Shown here piece by piece: positions 24,330 to 35,660 of a stretch of 64,000 nucleotides of DNA. The DNA lies in assembly GCA_963277665.1 (NCBI GenBank), contig OY728122.1:1980600883-1980664882 (forward strand), in the 5' to 3' direction. How positions within the stretch are numbered: position 1 is the first letter of the stretch; each line of letters opens with the position of its first letter. The position numbers were made by a program, and so were the translations under genes. Below the pieces are notes generated by a model. That model had not been told where the DNA came from. It did not search any database and saw only the letters and a program-made list of their open reading frames with translations. The stretch is from Viscum album (Eukaryota > Streptophyta > Magnoliopsida > Santalales > Viscaceae).

Positions 24330-24625
24330 GTAATACAATAAAGGTAAAAGTACCACACAGGTATCACCAAGAAGATAACACCACGAAGGTAAATGTACTA
24401 CACAAGTATAACCATGAAGGTAAAAGTACAACAAAGGTATCAACATAAAGATAAAACCATGAAGGTAAATGTACTACATGTGTATTACTACGTAGGAAAA
24501 AGTACCACACATGTATCACCAAGAATATTACTCTACAAAGGTAAATGTACTACACAGGTATTAGCACGAAGGTAAAAGTACCACAAAAGTATCACCATGA
24601 AGATAACACCATGATGGTAGAAGAC
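24330..24625. repeat. 45-bp composite minisatellite, LTR A
   Basis: Alternating blocks gaaggtaaaagtaccacaca + ggtatcaccat (about 31 bp) and gaagataacaccat (14 bp) make a 45-bp unit repeated about six times. Because 45 is divisible by three, frames stay open and give repetitive peptides on both strands. These are not genes. Present in LTRs A, B and C only. Confidence 0.85.
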
Positions 24626-24714
24626 TCATCTCACACCAGGTATTAGTAAAGTATAGAAGTACATATTATTATTCGTGAAGCTGGATCATATTATTCTGTC
24701 AAGAGGCACTACTG

Positions 24715-24920
24715 CTGACCATATAGTCTAACCCGCATAGGATTGATAGGTACTAACCCATGTTGACCCACATAGGATCTGAACCACATAAGATCAGTAT
24801 GCACTGACTCACACAGGATCGTTGAGCACTGACCCACATAGGATCTGACCCACACATTATCGGTAAGTGTTGAACAACACATGATCACTCGGAAATAACC
24901 TCCATATGATCTATCTCCAA
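24715..24920. repeat. GATCC minisatellite, LTR A
   Basis: Degenerate copies of tgacccacataggatc with alternating spacing of about 16 and 25 bp. It is the reverse complement of the array in the G1 LTRs. Confidence 0.82.
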
Positions 24921-25439
24921 CCTCCACCTCACTACCAGCCACTGATTTCCCACTCACAGCATGTTTGATTCTGGGAGAATCGCTCCTAAATCAATCAGTC
25001 ATATTTCAACCAGCACAAAGTTCCATGAAGAAGTAACTCGATGATCCAACACGTCATAAGTTTTCCCACATAACTGACAATGTGTCAACCAGAAACTCGA
25101 TCTGTAAGTGACTGGCATTTTAGTGTCAAGGCCCCAGTTGGATTCAGAGTCAATGCAATCTGAAAATATTCCAACTTTCTCCAAACCTCTCATGGAGTAT
25201 CTCAAAAGGCCCGTCTTGTCACTAGGGTCTTTACGCCATAGACGATGCATCAATCAGACACCCGGTCTGTTAGTTACACCCCTTTCTGTGGGATGGGGGT
25301 GATTGCACCATGGTATGGGTGAGCTTACTCTGGCCCGATGTAATATTCCAAAGGGATTTATTCCCTAATTTTGTCCCAATTCCACTGACGTAAAGTCGAC
25401 CAGACACCCGGTTTTTCAGTTGCAAGAGTTTCTTTATAT

Positions 25440-25740
25440 GGGGACCGGTTGGGTCTGGGCCCGGTCCGACTTAGTAGACCATGTTGACACAATGAGTCTC
25501 AGGGTCTACATGAAACCACCCAGGTCTGGCCCATTATGTGTTGGCCTGGTTCATTGGGCCCAGCATGATGGGGTCGGTCCGGTTTGGTTCATAGGCACGG
25601 GCCGCGGTTTCCCGGCCCGTCGGGTGGGGCTCATGCCAACCGCGTTGGCCCACTAAGCTATGGGTTCGGCCCGGCCCACTAGACCACAGGTCCGACCCAC
25701 TCATTCGGACCGCATCTGGACCAGTCCTACGGAAGGTAGG
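25440..25740. other. GC-rich 'ggcccg' section of LTR A
   Basis: A strongly GC-rich island inside an otherwise AT-rich LTR, made of diverged words such as ggcccggcccac, cactgggc and gtctggccc. LTRs B (33,650-34,120) and C (41,960-42,330) have counterparts. Open frames here (for example 25,701-26,042 minus, 113 codons) are due to base composition. Confidence 0.75.
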
Positions 25741-26536
25741 CTAGTCTTCCCAATAGGCCCTGAAGGTGCGATGTTGTTTCCACCAGCTGGTGGGGTGCTG
25801 CCCCACCGCTTAACGGTTGGTCGTTTTGGCTGACTTGGGGTCCGCCAATCCGGTGTGGCATGGGGCCACGCCACTCTCCACGAGATGCAGCTTCGAGCCC
25901 TGGCCTCCTCCACTGGTGCATGACGGTGTAACGATCTGCATCCGCCTTCTGCAGTCAGCTCAGGCCGACCACCTTCTTCACCTTCTGTGACTTCGGCAGC
26001 AGTCCTTACCCACCAGCAGCACGCGACAGCGCGCCGCACCACCTCTGTGGTCAGCTGATATCAGTTGCTCTGCTAACCTAATTGGCATAGTGTCGTGGCC
26101 TCCTCATATGGTGCATGTGGGTGTGCCACCTCCATCGTGGTCTGCTTGTACTGCCACGCCGACAGTCTTTCATGGAGAGAGAGCAAGGGTAGACAAGATA
26201 GCGAAGGGTCTGATCCATGTTCGTTTGGCCCGCACCCTTTGCATTAACTTGAAAACAAGAGGGAGGAAAATGATTCAACAATCACTTGAAATAATAACAA
26301 AATAAAACCCTACCTCAAGTTCGATGGAGAATGCCCGTAATTGAGGAAGATTCGGCATTGGTCATCCCTACAACAAGCTGCCAAAGTTACCGCTCAAATG
26401 CCATCCTTCAGTTTCTGATTCGGTGTCGCTCATCACCACCATCTGGAACCGGCTTTTCCTCCAAGTGTTTGTCATCACATCACTTTATCAGAGCTTCGTC
26501 GCTTGGTGAAGTCATTCTAATACCTCTCCCTAAGCT

Positions 26537-26550
26537 CCATATATATAGGA
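26537..26550 (-). promoter_or_regulatory. Likely TATA box of LTR A
   Basis: On the minus strand the sequence reads ctcccctctctcc, then tatatatatgg, then agcttagg. The same block stands at the same place in LTRs B-E (tatttatatgg), so it is a conserved core promoter candidate for element transcription. Confidence 0.6.
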
Positions 26551-27044
26551 GAGAGGGGAGGGTGAGTAATGAATGTGGAATTAATGGATGTTCATTTAAT
26601 AGGAACCTTCTTAATTCCAACAGTGTTGTTAAACAGAATTTGAGGAGTCAAGTCGTTTAATGTCTTGACAAGTCCTTGGTACCGACACTACCGCCTGTCC
26701 ATTGGAGATAAAGATATGGGAGAAATAAAATAATAAAGTTATTTTATTATTCTTTTAAAAATCCTAAATATATATTTTTCTTCAGACATACTCTGGTCAA
26801 GGTGAAGTATCCCTTAAGTGAATCCCGACACTGCAGATTCAATGGTGCCCTCCAATTTTTAATATGAGCTTTGGTTCAAAATTTAGAAAATGCTGCTCAT
26901 GCATTTACAGAACGTACCTTAGAAAAATTTCATAAATTTATTCTGGGCACACTGGGCCTCAGAATCATGCATCGTCAATTTTCACAAACTCGTAACAATT
27001 CCATATAATTTAAAAAAAATACATGGAAAATATGGGTCTTTACA

Positions 27045-27300
27045 TTATCCCTACCTTAGGTCATTTCATACACAAAAGCCAAAACATAGACTAAGGGAAA
27101 AAATGGGGGTACTGAGCTTGAATATGGGCCTCCCTCTCCAATGTTCTCTCCTAGAGGTTCCCGTGCTGCCAGTGAATGCGCACTAGAGAAATCGATCACC
27201 CACAGTGGACTTACTCCAGTCGATACTCAATCTCCACTGAAACCTCCGTAAACGTCGCCCCATAATCAAAGTCCATCTTTTCGTGGTCGATGATGTGAGA
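27045..27300 (-). pseudogene. G2 chromodomain and polypurine tract remnant
   Basis: The minus strand from 27,300 reads HIIDHEKMDFDYGATFTEV, SVEIEYRLE, then after stops VRIHWQHGNL and ERTLEREAHIQAQYPHFFP. This is a good match to the chromovirus chromodomain and its 'TWE.E....YP.F' ending. Stops lie in the middle (E*VHCG*) and before ERTLERE. The polypurine tract next to the LTR is worn (taaggtagggataa in element sense). Confidence 0.82.
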
Positions 27301-28530
27301 TGGCTCATGAACGTATCTCCTCAACTGGGATACAGGGAAGAGGTCGTGCACCCTCTCCAACTACGGTTGTAGTGGAAATGGTATGACACCTCGCCAATCC
27401 TTTGAAGTATCAAAAATGTTCTGATAAACCTAAATGCTAACTTGCCACCTCAACCAAATCTCCATAAACCGCAATGAGGTGAGACCCATAGGGAGACATG
27501 GTATCCCTCCTTGAACACCATAGGTCTTCGTATCTCGTATACAGAAGACTTATATCTACTCTGTGTAGTCTTCATCCTCTCCTGGATGATCTGCACCTTC
27601 TCATTAGTTTCCCATACGAACTCTAGGTCTATATGTGTGGACTCCCCATGGTCTGTCATGTATAAATGTGATCTGGAAGGTCGAATATAGAAAGACTTGA
27701 ATGGTTACTTTCCAATGGTGGAGTGATAGCTGTTATTGTTTTTGAACTCCACCAAAGGAAAGTGATCCTCCCAACTACCTCCAAAATCTAGGACGCAAGC
27801 ACATAACTTATCCTCTAGTGTCTAAATGGTCCACTCCATCTAACCATCTGTCTGAGGATGAAAGGACGTGCTCAAACGTACCTGATTCCTGATTGCCTCT
27901 TATAATCCATTCCACAAATGAGATGCAAAATGTGTGTCACGGTCAGAGATGGTCATTTGATTTCACCCCATGAAGTCATATAATCTTTTGTACATAGAGG
28001 AATTTATATCCCTCTACTAAGACCTGATCTTAGATATATAGGAAGTGGGATAATCTGGTGAGTCGTTCAACGATCCCCCAGATAGAATTCTGTCCCCTGG
28101 ACGTACGTGGAAACCCTGTCACGAATTCCATGGAGATTTCATCCCACTTCTACTCCAACACCAATAGTGGTTGTGATAATCCTGTTGGAACCTTATGTTC
28201 GACCATCACTTGATGAAAAGTGAGGCATCATGAAACAAACTATGTCACTGCTTTCTTCATCCCTGGCCACAAATGCTCATGATGGAGGTCCTGGTACATC
28301 TTTTCCACACCAGGATATTCTGCCAGAGGGGACGTATGGTAATCCCTCAACACCTCCTCCCGTTGCACCTCTGGAATTATTGTGCGTCCTCTGAAGAGGA
28401 CGGTGTGCACCCCACCATAAGAAAATCAATCAGGTTCCAGTCTGGTGGATATCTGAGCATGTCGTTCATTACAGTCATTGTACCCAAGTTGTGCCTCCCT
28501 CACTCGCTAAATAATTAAGGGAGTGACAGT
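27301..28530 (-). pseudogene. G2 integrase, first catalytic Asp changed
   Basis: The C-terminal domain at 27,659-27,450 reads EFVWETNEKVQIIQERMKTT and RRPMVFKEGYHVSLWVSP. The core near 27,950 has TISDRDTHFASHLW (second Asp kept) and near 27,840 DG*MEWTI (Glu kept). At 28,126-28,128 the first catalytic Asp of SMDFVTG is Glu ([14 protein letters not shown]). The zinc domain lies near 28,200-28,400 (MYQDLHHEHLWPGMKKAVT). Several stops are present. Confidence 0.86.
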
Positions 28531-29900
28531 CATAGACTGGAGGTATGTTGATCCATCTATATCCAAAAAGGATGTCTAGAATGAGGCTAGATACTATGTC
28601 ACCTCACTCAATAGTTGTAAACCAGACCTCCAACTGAGTGCGTCTTCCACTACATTCCCCTTCCCAGGAGTGTAGACAATCTCGATGTCATTGTCCAAGA
28701 GGAACTCCAACCAACGCTACTATCTCAGGTTCAGGTCCTTCTGTGAGAAGATATACCCAAGACTCTTGTGATCAGAGTAGACTTTAAAACGTTCATCCAT
28801 CAAGTAATGTTTCCACATCTTCCAGGTGAAGACCACTGCTACTATATCCAGGTCATGGGGGTGTAGTTCTGCTCATGCTACCTCTACTGTTGTGAACCAT
28901 TAGTGATCACTGCTCTCTCCTCCATCAGGACGCATCCATGTCTAGTACATGATGTGTCATAGTATATTACCAAACCAACACCTCCTTTTGGTAGACTCAA
29001 AATGGGGGCACTCGTCAGTCTCAGCATCAACTTATGAAAACTAGGTTGAAATCTCTCCATCCACATGAAGGGTTGTCCTTTCTTTTTCAATGATGAAAAG
29101 GGTTTCACATCTCTCGAAAAGTCGAGTACGAATCTCTAGTAGTACCCAGCCGACCCCAGGAAACTCCACATCTCAGCCATACTCCTAGGTGGATCCCAAG
29201 CTAGCACAACCTCTATCTTTGACGGATCTATTGCAACTCCAGCCTCCGATATAACATGTCCTAGAATGCGATCCTAGTGTATACAGAACTAGAACTCCAA
29301 TATCTTACCATAATGTTGGTTCTCTCGGAGTGTATCTAGAGATATCTTCAGAATATATACATGCTCCTCCTCCGTCACTGAGTACACTAAGAGGTCATCG
29401 ATGAAGGCCAAAACAATGCGATCGAGGAATGGATGGAAGACCCTATTCATGAGTCACATGAAAACTCCATGGGAATTGGTCACACCGAAAGGCTTAACGA
29501 AGAACTCATAGTGGCCATAATGACAACTGAAGGCTACCTTCTGCACATACTCATCTCGTACCATAGGCTGTTGATAGCCTGATCTGAGGTCTATCTTCAA
29601 AAAATAGTGAGCTCCCTTCAACTAATCGAAAAGATCATCAATCCTCTAAAGTGGATACTTGTTCTACACGGTCAACTTGTTCAGGCACCGACAGTACCAT
29701 AGAGTCTCAAACTCCCATAAGACATCTTGGAGAACAAAATCAGGGCTACCCATGGTGACACACTGGGCCTTATGAACCCCTTTTTCTACAAGTCCTCCAA
29801 TTGTACCTGTAACTAACGAAGCTCCATATGAGCCATCTAATATGTTGGTATAGATATCTGTTCCATCCCGGGGTATAGGTAGATGTAAAAGTCTACCTAT
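28531..29900 (-). pseudogene. G2 reverse transcriptase and RNase H
   Basis: RT (minus strand, about 29,850 to 29,080) keeps the catalytic box FIDD at 29,394-29,405 (LAFIDDLLVYSVTEEEH). The RNase H start is open at 29,108-28,884: LTSAPILSLP and LVIYYDTSCTRHGCVLMEE, with the first catalytic Asp kept at about 28,956-28,958. Further along, 28,740-28,620 covers the 'DHK' and 'NVVADALSR' part, where sense is lost to stops. Both enzymes look repairable only in these local motifs; the whole frame is broken many times. Confidence 0.87.
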
Positions 29901-30440
29901 CTACGTGGTAGAAGTCCCAGAACATCATCAGGAAAGACATCGACATACTGTTCCACCACTATAGGATATCTCAGACTCTCGACACCAACTACTCTGAGGG
30001 TAAGGCTATCCAACTGATGTGTGATTTCCTTCACCCTTTTCTAGGTAAGTCCATCCTATCTTGCGAAGGTTCCCTTCTCGCTAGTGAAGGAAAACCTGGT
30101 CCCATCCTCATAGAGACACCACACATTGTTCCAAATACAGTCAATCTGGGCAGAGAATGTGGATAACCAGTGCATACAAAAGATCAAATTATAAGGCCTT
30201 GATACCACTAATAAGAGCTCCCAACCGAAGCTCTCTCCTCCTAGAGTATGCTCACAATATCAGTACCAGTATTTAATCATCAAATCTTCTCCTGTATGAG
30301 TCTCTAGTTTTAAGGATCGAGAAAACAGCTCCATCGGAATCTCTGAGCTCCGAATGAGGGTCATGGAAATAAAAGAATTACTAGAACCTATCTATAAGTA
30401 ATGCAACTAGGGTCAATTAGATAGAGATCATAACTCTAAT
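29901..30440 (-). pseudogene. G2 protease and protease-RT linker
   Basis: The linker with DVFPDDVLG-type text lies near 29,900-29,960. The active-site start LID is at about 30,390-30,398 but is followed by R-F and two stops where the other copies read T.(A/S)SH.F(I/S). The Asp is there and the loop is destroyed by a small deletion. 'MTL' after the active site is still visible. Confidence 0.75.
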
Positions 30441-31600
30441 CATCTTCATAGAATTGTGGTCGTAGGCCTCAAATGATGAGAGCAGATCTCATCCATATCC
30501 ACCTTCTCCATGTGGTCGGGTAGAACACCTAGAGGTAGTTGCTGTAGAACATTGAATTGCCTCCCACTGCTAACTACATGACCAAATCCTCTGCCACGTC
30601 CCCCTGCTGCCTTCATACCTCCTCAATTGAATCTTTTCTTCTGCCTCAGCGGTCCCTCGATCGTCTGTTGGTCATCCGTATGGCAGTTCTGGTAGTCGTG
30701 AGCCATGTGACCATACCCGCTACAGGAATAGCATTTCATGATCCTAAATTTTCCTCCTCTATCATGTGATATTCTCACCACTGACCCTGTATCCTGAGGT
30801 CTCCCTCCATAAGGTCTATCCCACTTGTGCCACAACATCATCCATCTACTAGTTGCTTCGGATGACTCCACTACCTAAGGACTGGTGGTGGCTCTCGATG
30901 GTGGTGCCTACTCAGCTAGGAATCCCTCCACCAAAAGCACTCTCTCTAGCATCCCAACCTACGTTGGAATGATGAGAGATACCATCGATGATTTGATCTC
31001 CCATCGAAGACCCTGCTCAAAGGTCTGGGCCCTAAAGAAAGGCTCTCGTACCATGCCAGTGGAGTAGCGGGAGAGATCTGTGTACCTCGCCGAGTACTGG
31101 GCCACGATCATGTTGCCCTTCTGTAAGTGCAGTAGCTCCTGTACATGCACTAAGTGTAGAGTTGTTGAGTCTGATTCTACCCAAAAAAGGACCTCAATGT
31201 CTACCCAGGTGAGTGTTTGTCTCATCCTGCGACTGGAGTGTCAGACTCCACTCTCTCCCAGGTACTCCCTAGAAGAGACTGCAAGGTGGGATCACCATCA
31301 GATCAGATACTATCCAAACTAAGTGAAAAACTTAGGCCACAACCTCCTTCTAGTCCTAAGCCGCCCGTGAATCCATCTCACCTCAGATCCTTTCAGCTCT
31401 CTACTACTGAAAATCGTGAAACAAGATCAGTCGGCAAGCTCCCTCTGTTGATGGGGATGGTGGTATTTACTGACCAATGGGTGCTGCTGCTGGTGGTACA
31501 CCACTAGAAAGTGAAAACACCATAAGAGGGCCCTGCACTGATGCCTCATCGCTCGGTGGGCCGTCATCATTTACTCTCTCAGGAATCAAGGCTGGCTCTC
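30441..31600 (-). pseudogene. G2 gag, best preserved of the set
   Basis: The minus strand at 31,225-30,959 is open for 88 codons: LTWVDIEVLFWVESDSTTLH, VQELLHLQKGNM, AQYSARYTDLSRYS, VREPFFRAQTFEQGLRWEI. This is the capsid core. The open stretch 30,871-30,623 covers the basic tail and the knuckle (30,692-30,733) C-YS-C-SGYG-H-MAHD-Y, in which the fourth ligand Cys has become Tyr. The region from 31,500 to 31,230 has the WL...F motifs in broken form. Confidence 0.87.
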
Positions 31601-31876
31601 TATGTGGAGAAATCCTGAAATAAAAATAGGTGTGCCACAATCAATATGTTATACCTGGTGAGCTAACTCCCTAAAATATAAGGATAAGCTTTTAAAAAAT
31701 ATATGTAATCATTGTTTTTGTGCATTGAGTCGAAAATCAGGATTTAGGGTCCTAGTGTATGGATACGTCTGTCACAACACAAACAATGGATTCCCCAAAC
31801 TAACAACCACACTCATAACACTTAACACTATTTCCACATTGAAAATATTATAATTCTAGTTCTTTGGTAAAACCAA

Positions 31877-31893
31877 CTCCTAGGAGACCACTT
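31877..31893 (-). other. G2 primer-binding site, worn
   Basis: The plus strand ctcctaggagaccactt is next to the LTR B edge. The intact site would read ctcctctgataccaatt by comparison with G1. Enough matches remain to support tRNA-iMet priming. Confidence 0.5.
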
Positions 31894-32524
31894 TTTCACA
31901 ACCCGTACCCTAGGACCCGTGCCGTGACTACCCCAAGCCTTCCTTCCAAAGGCTAGAGGCTAACACTAGCACAGGAACAGTGTATCCCTATAATGGGAGG
32001 TCATTTCCTTTAAACCTATACAAACACACAATTCATGAACTCATCAAGATTCAACCAAAAAGTATACTATTGTAGTAAACAGTGTGCTGAAAGTAAAGGG
32101 GCCGAAATACAAGCCCAATTTGAAAGTACAAGTATAACTAAAAAGATAAAAACATCTCCTGGATCGTCCACTGAGGATCCTACTTGAAGGGTAGGTACGA
32201 CTCTCGATTAGTATTCCCTGCGTCACATCATGCCAAATGGTCCACCTCTGAGCACCATCAAGTCCTGGTTCCCTCAACCTCAATCAGAGATTTCCGTCGT
32301 CTGCACAAGACACAACAAGGTGCAGGCGATTCCCATGCATGGGTGAGTATAAGAATACTCATTAGGAACCCCGAGACCCCCGAAGGTCTCCCAGAGTTCC
32401 ACAAAGGAAAGACCACAAAGAAAGACCTCAATCACAATTCATGAAGCAGTAAACAATTCTACATAGGTATATACCAATACATATACCTAAGTTAACAAAA
32501 TATACTCGTCTCATACTTATATGA

Positions 32525-32835
32525 TGAATACCACAAAGGTAACACCATGAAGGTAAAGGTACAACATATGTATCACCATGAAGATAACACCAAGAAGGTA
32601 AATGTACCACACAGGTATTACCATGAGGGTAGAAGTACCAAACATGTATCACCATGAAAATAACAACATGAAGGAAAACATTCCTCACATGTGTTACTAT
32701 GAAGTAAAAAGTACCACACATGTATCACCACGAAGACAACTCCATGAAGGTAAATGTACCAAACATGTATTACCATTGTGGTAAAATTAACACATAGGTT
32801 TCACCAGGAATATAACATCATGAATGTAGAAGACT
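32525..32835. repeat. 45-bp composite minisatellite, LTR B
   Basis: Same 31 + 14 bp unit as in LTR A, about six to seven units. The minus-strand frame 32,721-32,428 translates as alternating VVHLPSWCYL and HGDTY blocks, an effect of the repeat. Confidence 0.85.
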
Positions 32836-32925
32836 CAACTCACACTAGGTATTTGTGAAATATAGAAGTATAGATGATTATTCGTGAAGCAAGATCAACT
32901 TATTCATTCAAGTGGCACTGCTACT

Positions 32926-33125
32926 AACCATACAGAGTCTGACCCACATATGATCAATAGGTACTAACCCCTGTTGAGTCACATAGGATCTGACCAACAT
33001 AGAATCAGTATGAAATGAACCACAAAGGATCGTTGAACACAGACCCACAGAAGATCTAACCCACACATGATCGGTAGGTGTTGACCCACACATTATCACT
33101 ATGTACTAATCTCTGTATGCTCTAT
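32926..33125. repeat. GATCC minisatellite, LTR B
   Basis: Degenerate tgacccacataggatc array aligned with that of LTR A. Confidence 0.8.
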
Positions 33126-33691
33126 CTCAAACCTCCACCTCCTAGCCAACCACTAAATTACTACTCATAGCATGCTGGATTTTGGGAGAAGGGATCCTCA
33201 AGCCTTTGGCCTTATTTCAACTGGAACGAAGTACCATGAAGAAGTAACTTGATTATCCATCACGTCATAAGTTTTCCAAAACAACAGATGATGCGTTAAC
33301 CGTATGCCCAATTTATAAGTGATTGGAATTTTATTGTTGAGGCCCCAGTTGGATTTAGAGTTGATTTAATCTGGCCATGTTACAACATTATCCAAAACAC
33401 TCATAGAGTATCTCAGAAGACTACCTTATCACTAGGGTCCTTAAGCCATAGACGAAACATCAATCGAATGCCTGGTCTGTTAGTTACACCCCATTCTGTG
33501 GAATGGAGGTGATTGCACCTTGGTTTGGCCTGGCGTGGTCAGGCCCACTGGAATATGCCAAAGGGATTGCTTCCATAAAGGGGTCCCAACGCCACTAATA
33601 GTGTGATGACCAGACACATGGTTTGTCAGTTACATATGTTTCTTTATTCGGGGACCAGTTGGGTCAGGGCCCAGTCAAACTCGGTAGACCA

Positions 33692-33963
33692 GCCCAACAC
33701 AATGGGTCTCGGGTTCTACATGACCCCGCCTGGGTCTGATCCATTATGGGTCAGCCCGGATCCCTGGGTCCGGCCCGTCGGGGTCAGCCCGATTCAGTTC
33801 ACGTGCCTGGGATGCGGTTGGCCAGGACCGACACAACGGGTCTCAGGGTCTACATGACCCCACCCGGGTCTGACCCATTATGGGCCGGCCTGGTTCACTG
33901 GGTCCGGCGCTTCGGGGTCGGACCGGTTCGGTTTGCGGTCCCGGGCTGCAATTGGCCTGGCCC
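33692..33963. repeat. 136-bp direct duplication in LTR B only
   Basis: The block starting cccaacacaatgggtctc at 33,692 is repeated from about 33,828 as ccgacacaacgggtctc. Shared inner words are tctacatgacccc, gggtctga(t/c)ccattatggg, ctgggtccgg and cggggtc. In translation both copies give YMTPPGSDPLW. LTRs A (about 25,490-25,620) and C (about 42,015-42,140) carry one copy. Confidence 0.85.
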
Positions 33964-34870
33964 ATCCGGTGGGGCTCTCCCCAACCGCGTTAGCCCACTG
34001 GGCTGTGGGTTCAGCCCAGCCCGCTAGACCGTGGGTCTAGCCCACTCGGCCAGACTATGTCTGGCCCAGTCCTCTAGAAGGCAGACCTGTCTTCCCAACA
34101 GGCCCCGTGGGTGTGGGGCCGTTTCGGACAGCTAGTGGGGCGTTTCCCCACTACTAAACAGTAGGCTGTTTTGGCCAACCGGGGGTCTTACAACCTAGCT
34201 CCACGTGGGTCTCGCCGCTCTCCCCCTGCATGGGTTCAAGTCGTGGGCTCCTCCAGTGGTGCGCAGAGACGCGATTATCCACCACTGCCTTCTATGGCCA
34301 GCTCAGGCCAACCGACTTCTTCACCTATCGCGGTTGCGTGCCCTGCGGTAGCACGTGATGGTGCGCTGCACAACCTCCATGGTCGGTCGGTGCTGGATGC
34401 TCTACTAACCACCGTGGTATAGTGTCATGACCTCCTCATGTGGTGCACGATGGCGCGCCACCTCCATCGTGGTCAGCCAGTGTCGTCTCACCAGCGGTCA
34501 TTCACAGAGTGAGAGCAGGGGTAAACAAGGTAGCGAAGGGTCCGATCCATGTTTGTTTAGCCCGCCCCATTTGTGTTATCTTGAAAATATGTGGGAAGAA
34601 AAATAATTCATCAATCACTTGAAATGATAAAAAAATAAAACCCTAACTCAAGTCTGATGGAGAATGCTCACGATTGAGGAAGAGTCGGCATTCATCATCC
34701 CCAAAACAAGCCACCAATGTTACCGCTCAAACCTCATCCTTCGGTTTATGATTTGATGTCGCTCATCACCACCCTCTGGAACTAGCTCTGTCCTACAAGT
34801 GTTTGGAATCACAACACTTTATCATAAATTCTTCACCTGGTGAAGCCATGCCTATACCTCCCCCCAAGAT

Positions 34871-34881
34871 CCATATAAATA
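34871..34881 (-). promoter_or_regulatory. Likely TATA box of LTR B
   Basis: The minus strand reads tatttatatgg within a block conserved in all minus-strand LTRs, with the ctcccctctctt stretch just upstream. Confidence 0.55.
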
Positions 34882-35378
34882 GAAGAGAGGGGAGGGTGAG
34901 TAATGCTCTTGGAATTAATGGGGGTTCATTTAATAAGAACCTTCCTAATTCCAACGATGTTGTTACAATGAATTTGAGGAGTCAATCCATTTAATGTCTT
35001 GACACGTTATTGGTACTGGCATTTCCTCCTGTCTGTTGGAGTTAAATATGTTGGAGAAATAAAATAACAAAGTTATTTTACAATTCTTTTAAAATTCCAA
35101 AATCTATATTTTTATTCAATCTTACTGTGGTCGAAGTGAAGTCTCCCTTAAGAGAATCCCAACATTGTAGATTCAACGGTTCCCTCATATTTTTAATTCG
35201 ATCTCCGGTTTAAAAGTTAGAAAATGTCGCTGACACGTTTACTGAACGTACCTTAAAAAAATTTCACAAATTTATTCCGGACACACCTGGCCTCAGAATC
35301 ATGCGCCGTCAATTTTTGCAGACTCTTAATAATTCCATGTAATTTATAAAAATTACATGGAAAAGCTGGGTCTTTATA

Positions 35379-35660
35379 TTCTCCCCACCATTGCATTTTT
35401 CATCCCTTAAAGCCAAAACATTGACAAAGGGAACAAATGGGTATACTAAGAATGAATCTGGGCCTCCCACTCCCATGTGCTCTCTTGGAGGTTCCTATGC
35501 TTCCAGCAAATGTGAAGAAGAGGTCCGGATCACCCACGAAGGACCTGCTCCTATTAATCCTCAATCTCCACTGGAACCTCTATAAACGTCGCCCCATCAT
35601 CAAATTCCTACTCGCCGTGGTCGATGAACTGAGATAGGTCATGCACATATCTCCTCAATT
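35379..35660 (-). pseudogene. G2' chromodomain and polypurine tract
   Basis: The polypurine tract (gcaatggtggggagaa in element sense) touches LTR B at 35,379. The chromodomain follows on the minus strand up to about 35,640, aligned with 27,045-27,300 of G2. The landmarks are the 'tggagattgagga' box and the 'gagagcacatggga' box (TWE...). Stops and a shift break it. Confidence 0.78.

Larger units (their letters stand above)
23684..27044 (-). repeat. LTR A (3' LTR of G2 on the minus strand)
   Basis: The plus-strand left edge is ttccacgacagg, aligned with tgtcacaacccg of LTR E. The right edge is gggtctttaca at 27,044 (the tgtaaagaccc start of the LTR in element orientation). The LTR is 3,361 bp. 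In element orientation the order is AT-rich start, TATA box, GC-rich section, GATCC repeat, 45-bp repeat, then 'aggaaggcttggggtagtca'-like end. Confidence 0.9.
31894..35378 (-). repeat. LTR B, shared middle LTR of the array
   Basis: The left edge is tttcacaacccg and the right edge tgggtctttata. It is 3,485 bp, the longest of the three. The extra length against LTR A is about that of the private 136-bp duplication at 33,692-33,963. It serves as 5' LTR of G2 and 3' LTR of G2'. Confidence 0.9.

Noticed and set aside
24393..24575. Open frames in the 45-bp repeat of LTRs A-C as small repeat proteins
   Set aside because: The unit length is divisible by three, so frames stay open by chance; they lie inside LTRs and are not conserved in start or end.
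25701..26042. 113-codon minus-strand frame in LTR A
   Set aside because: It lies in the GC-rich LTR core where stops are rare, and has no motif. The matching places in LTRs B and C do not keep the frame.
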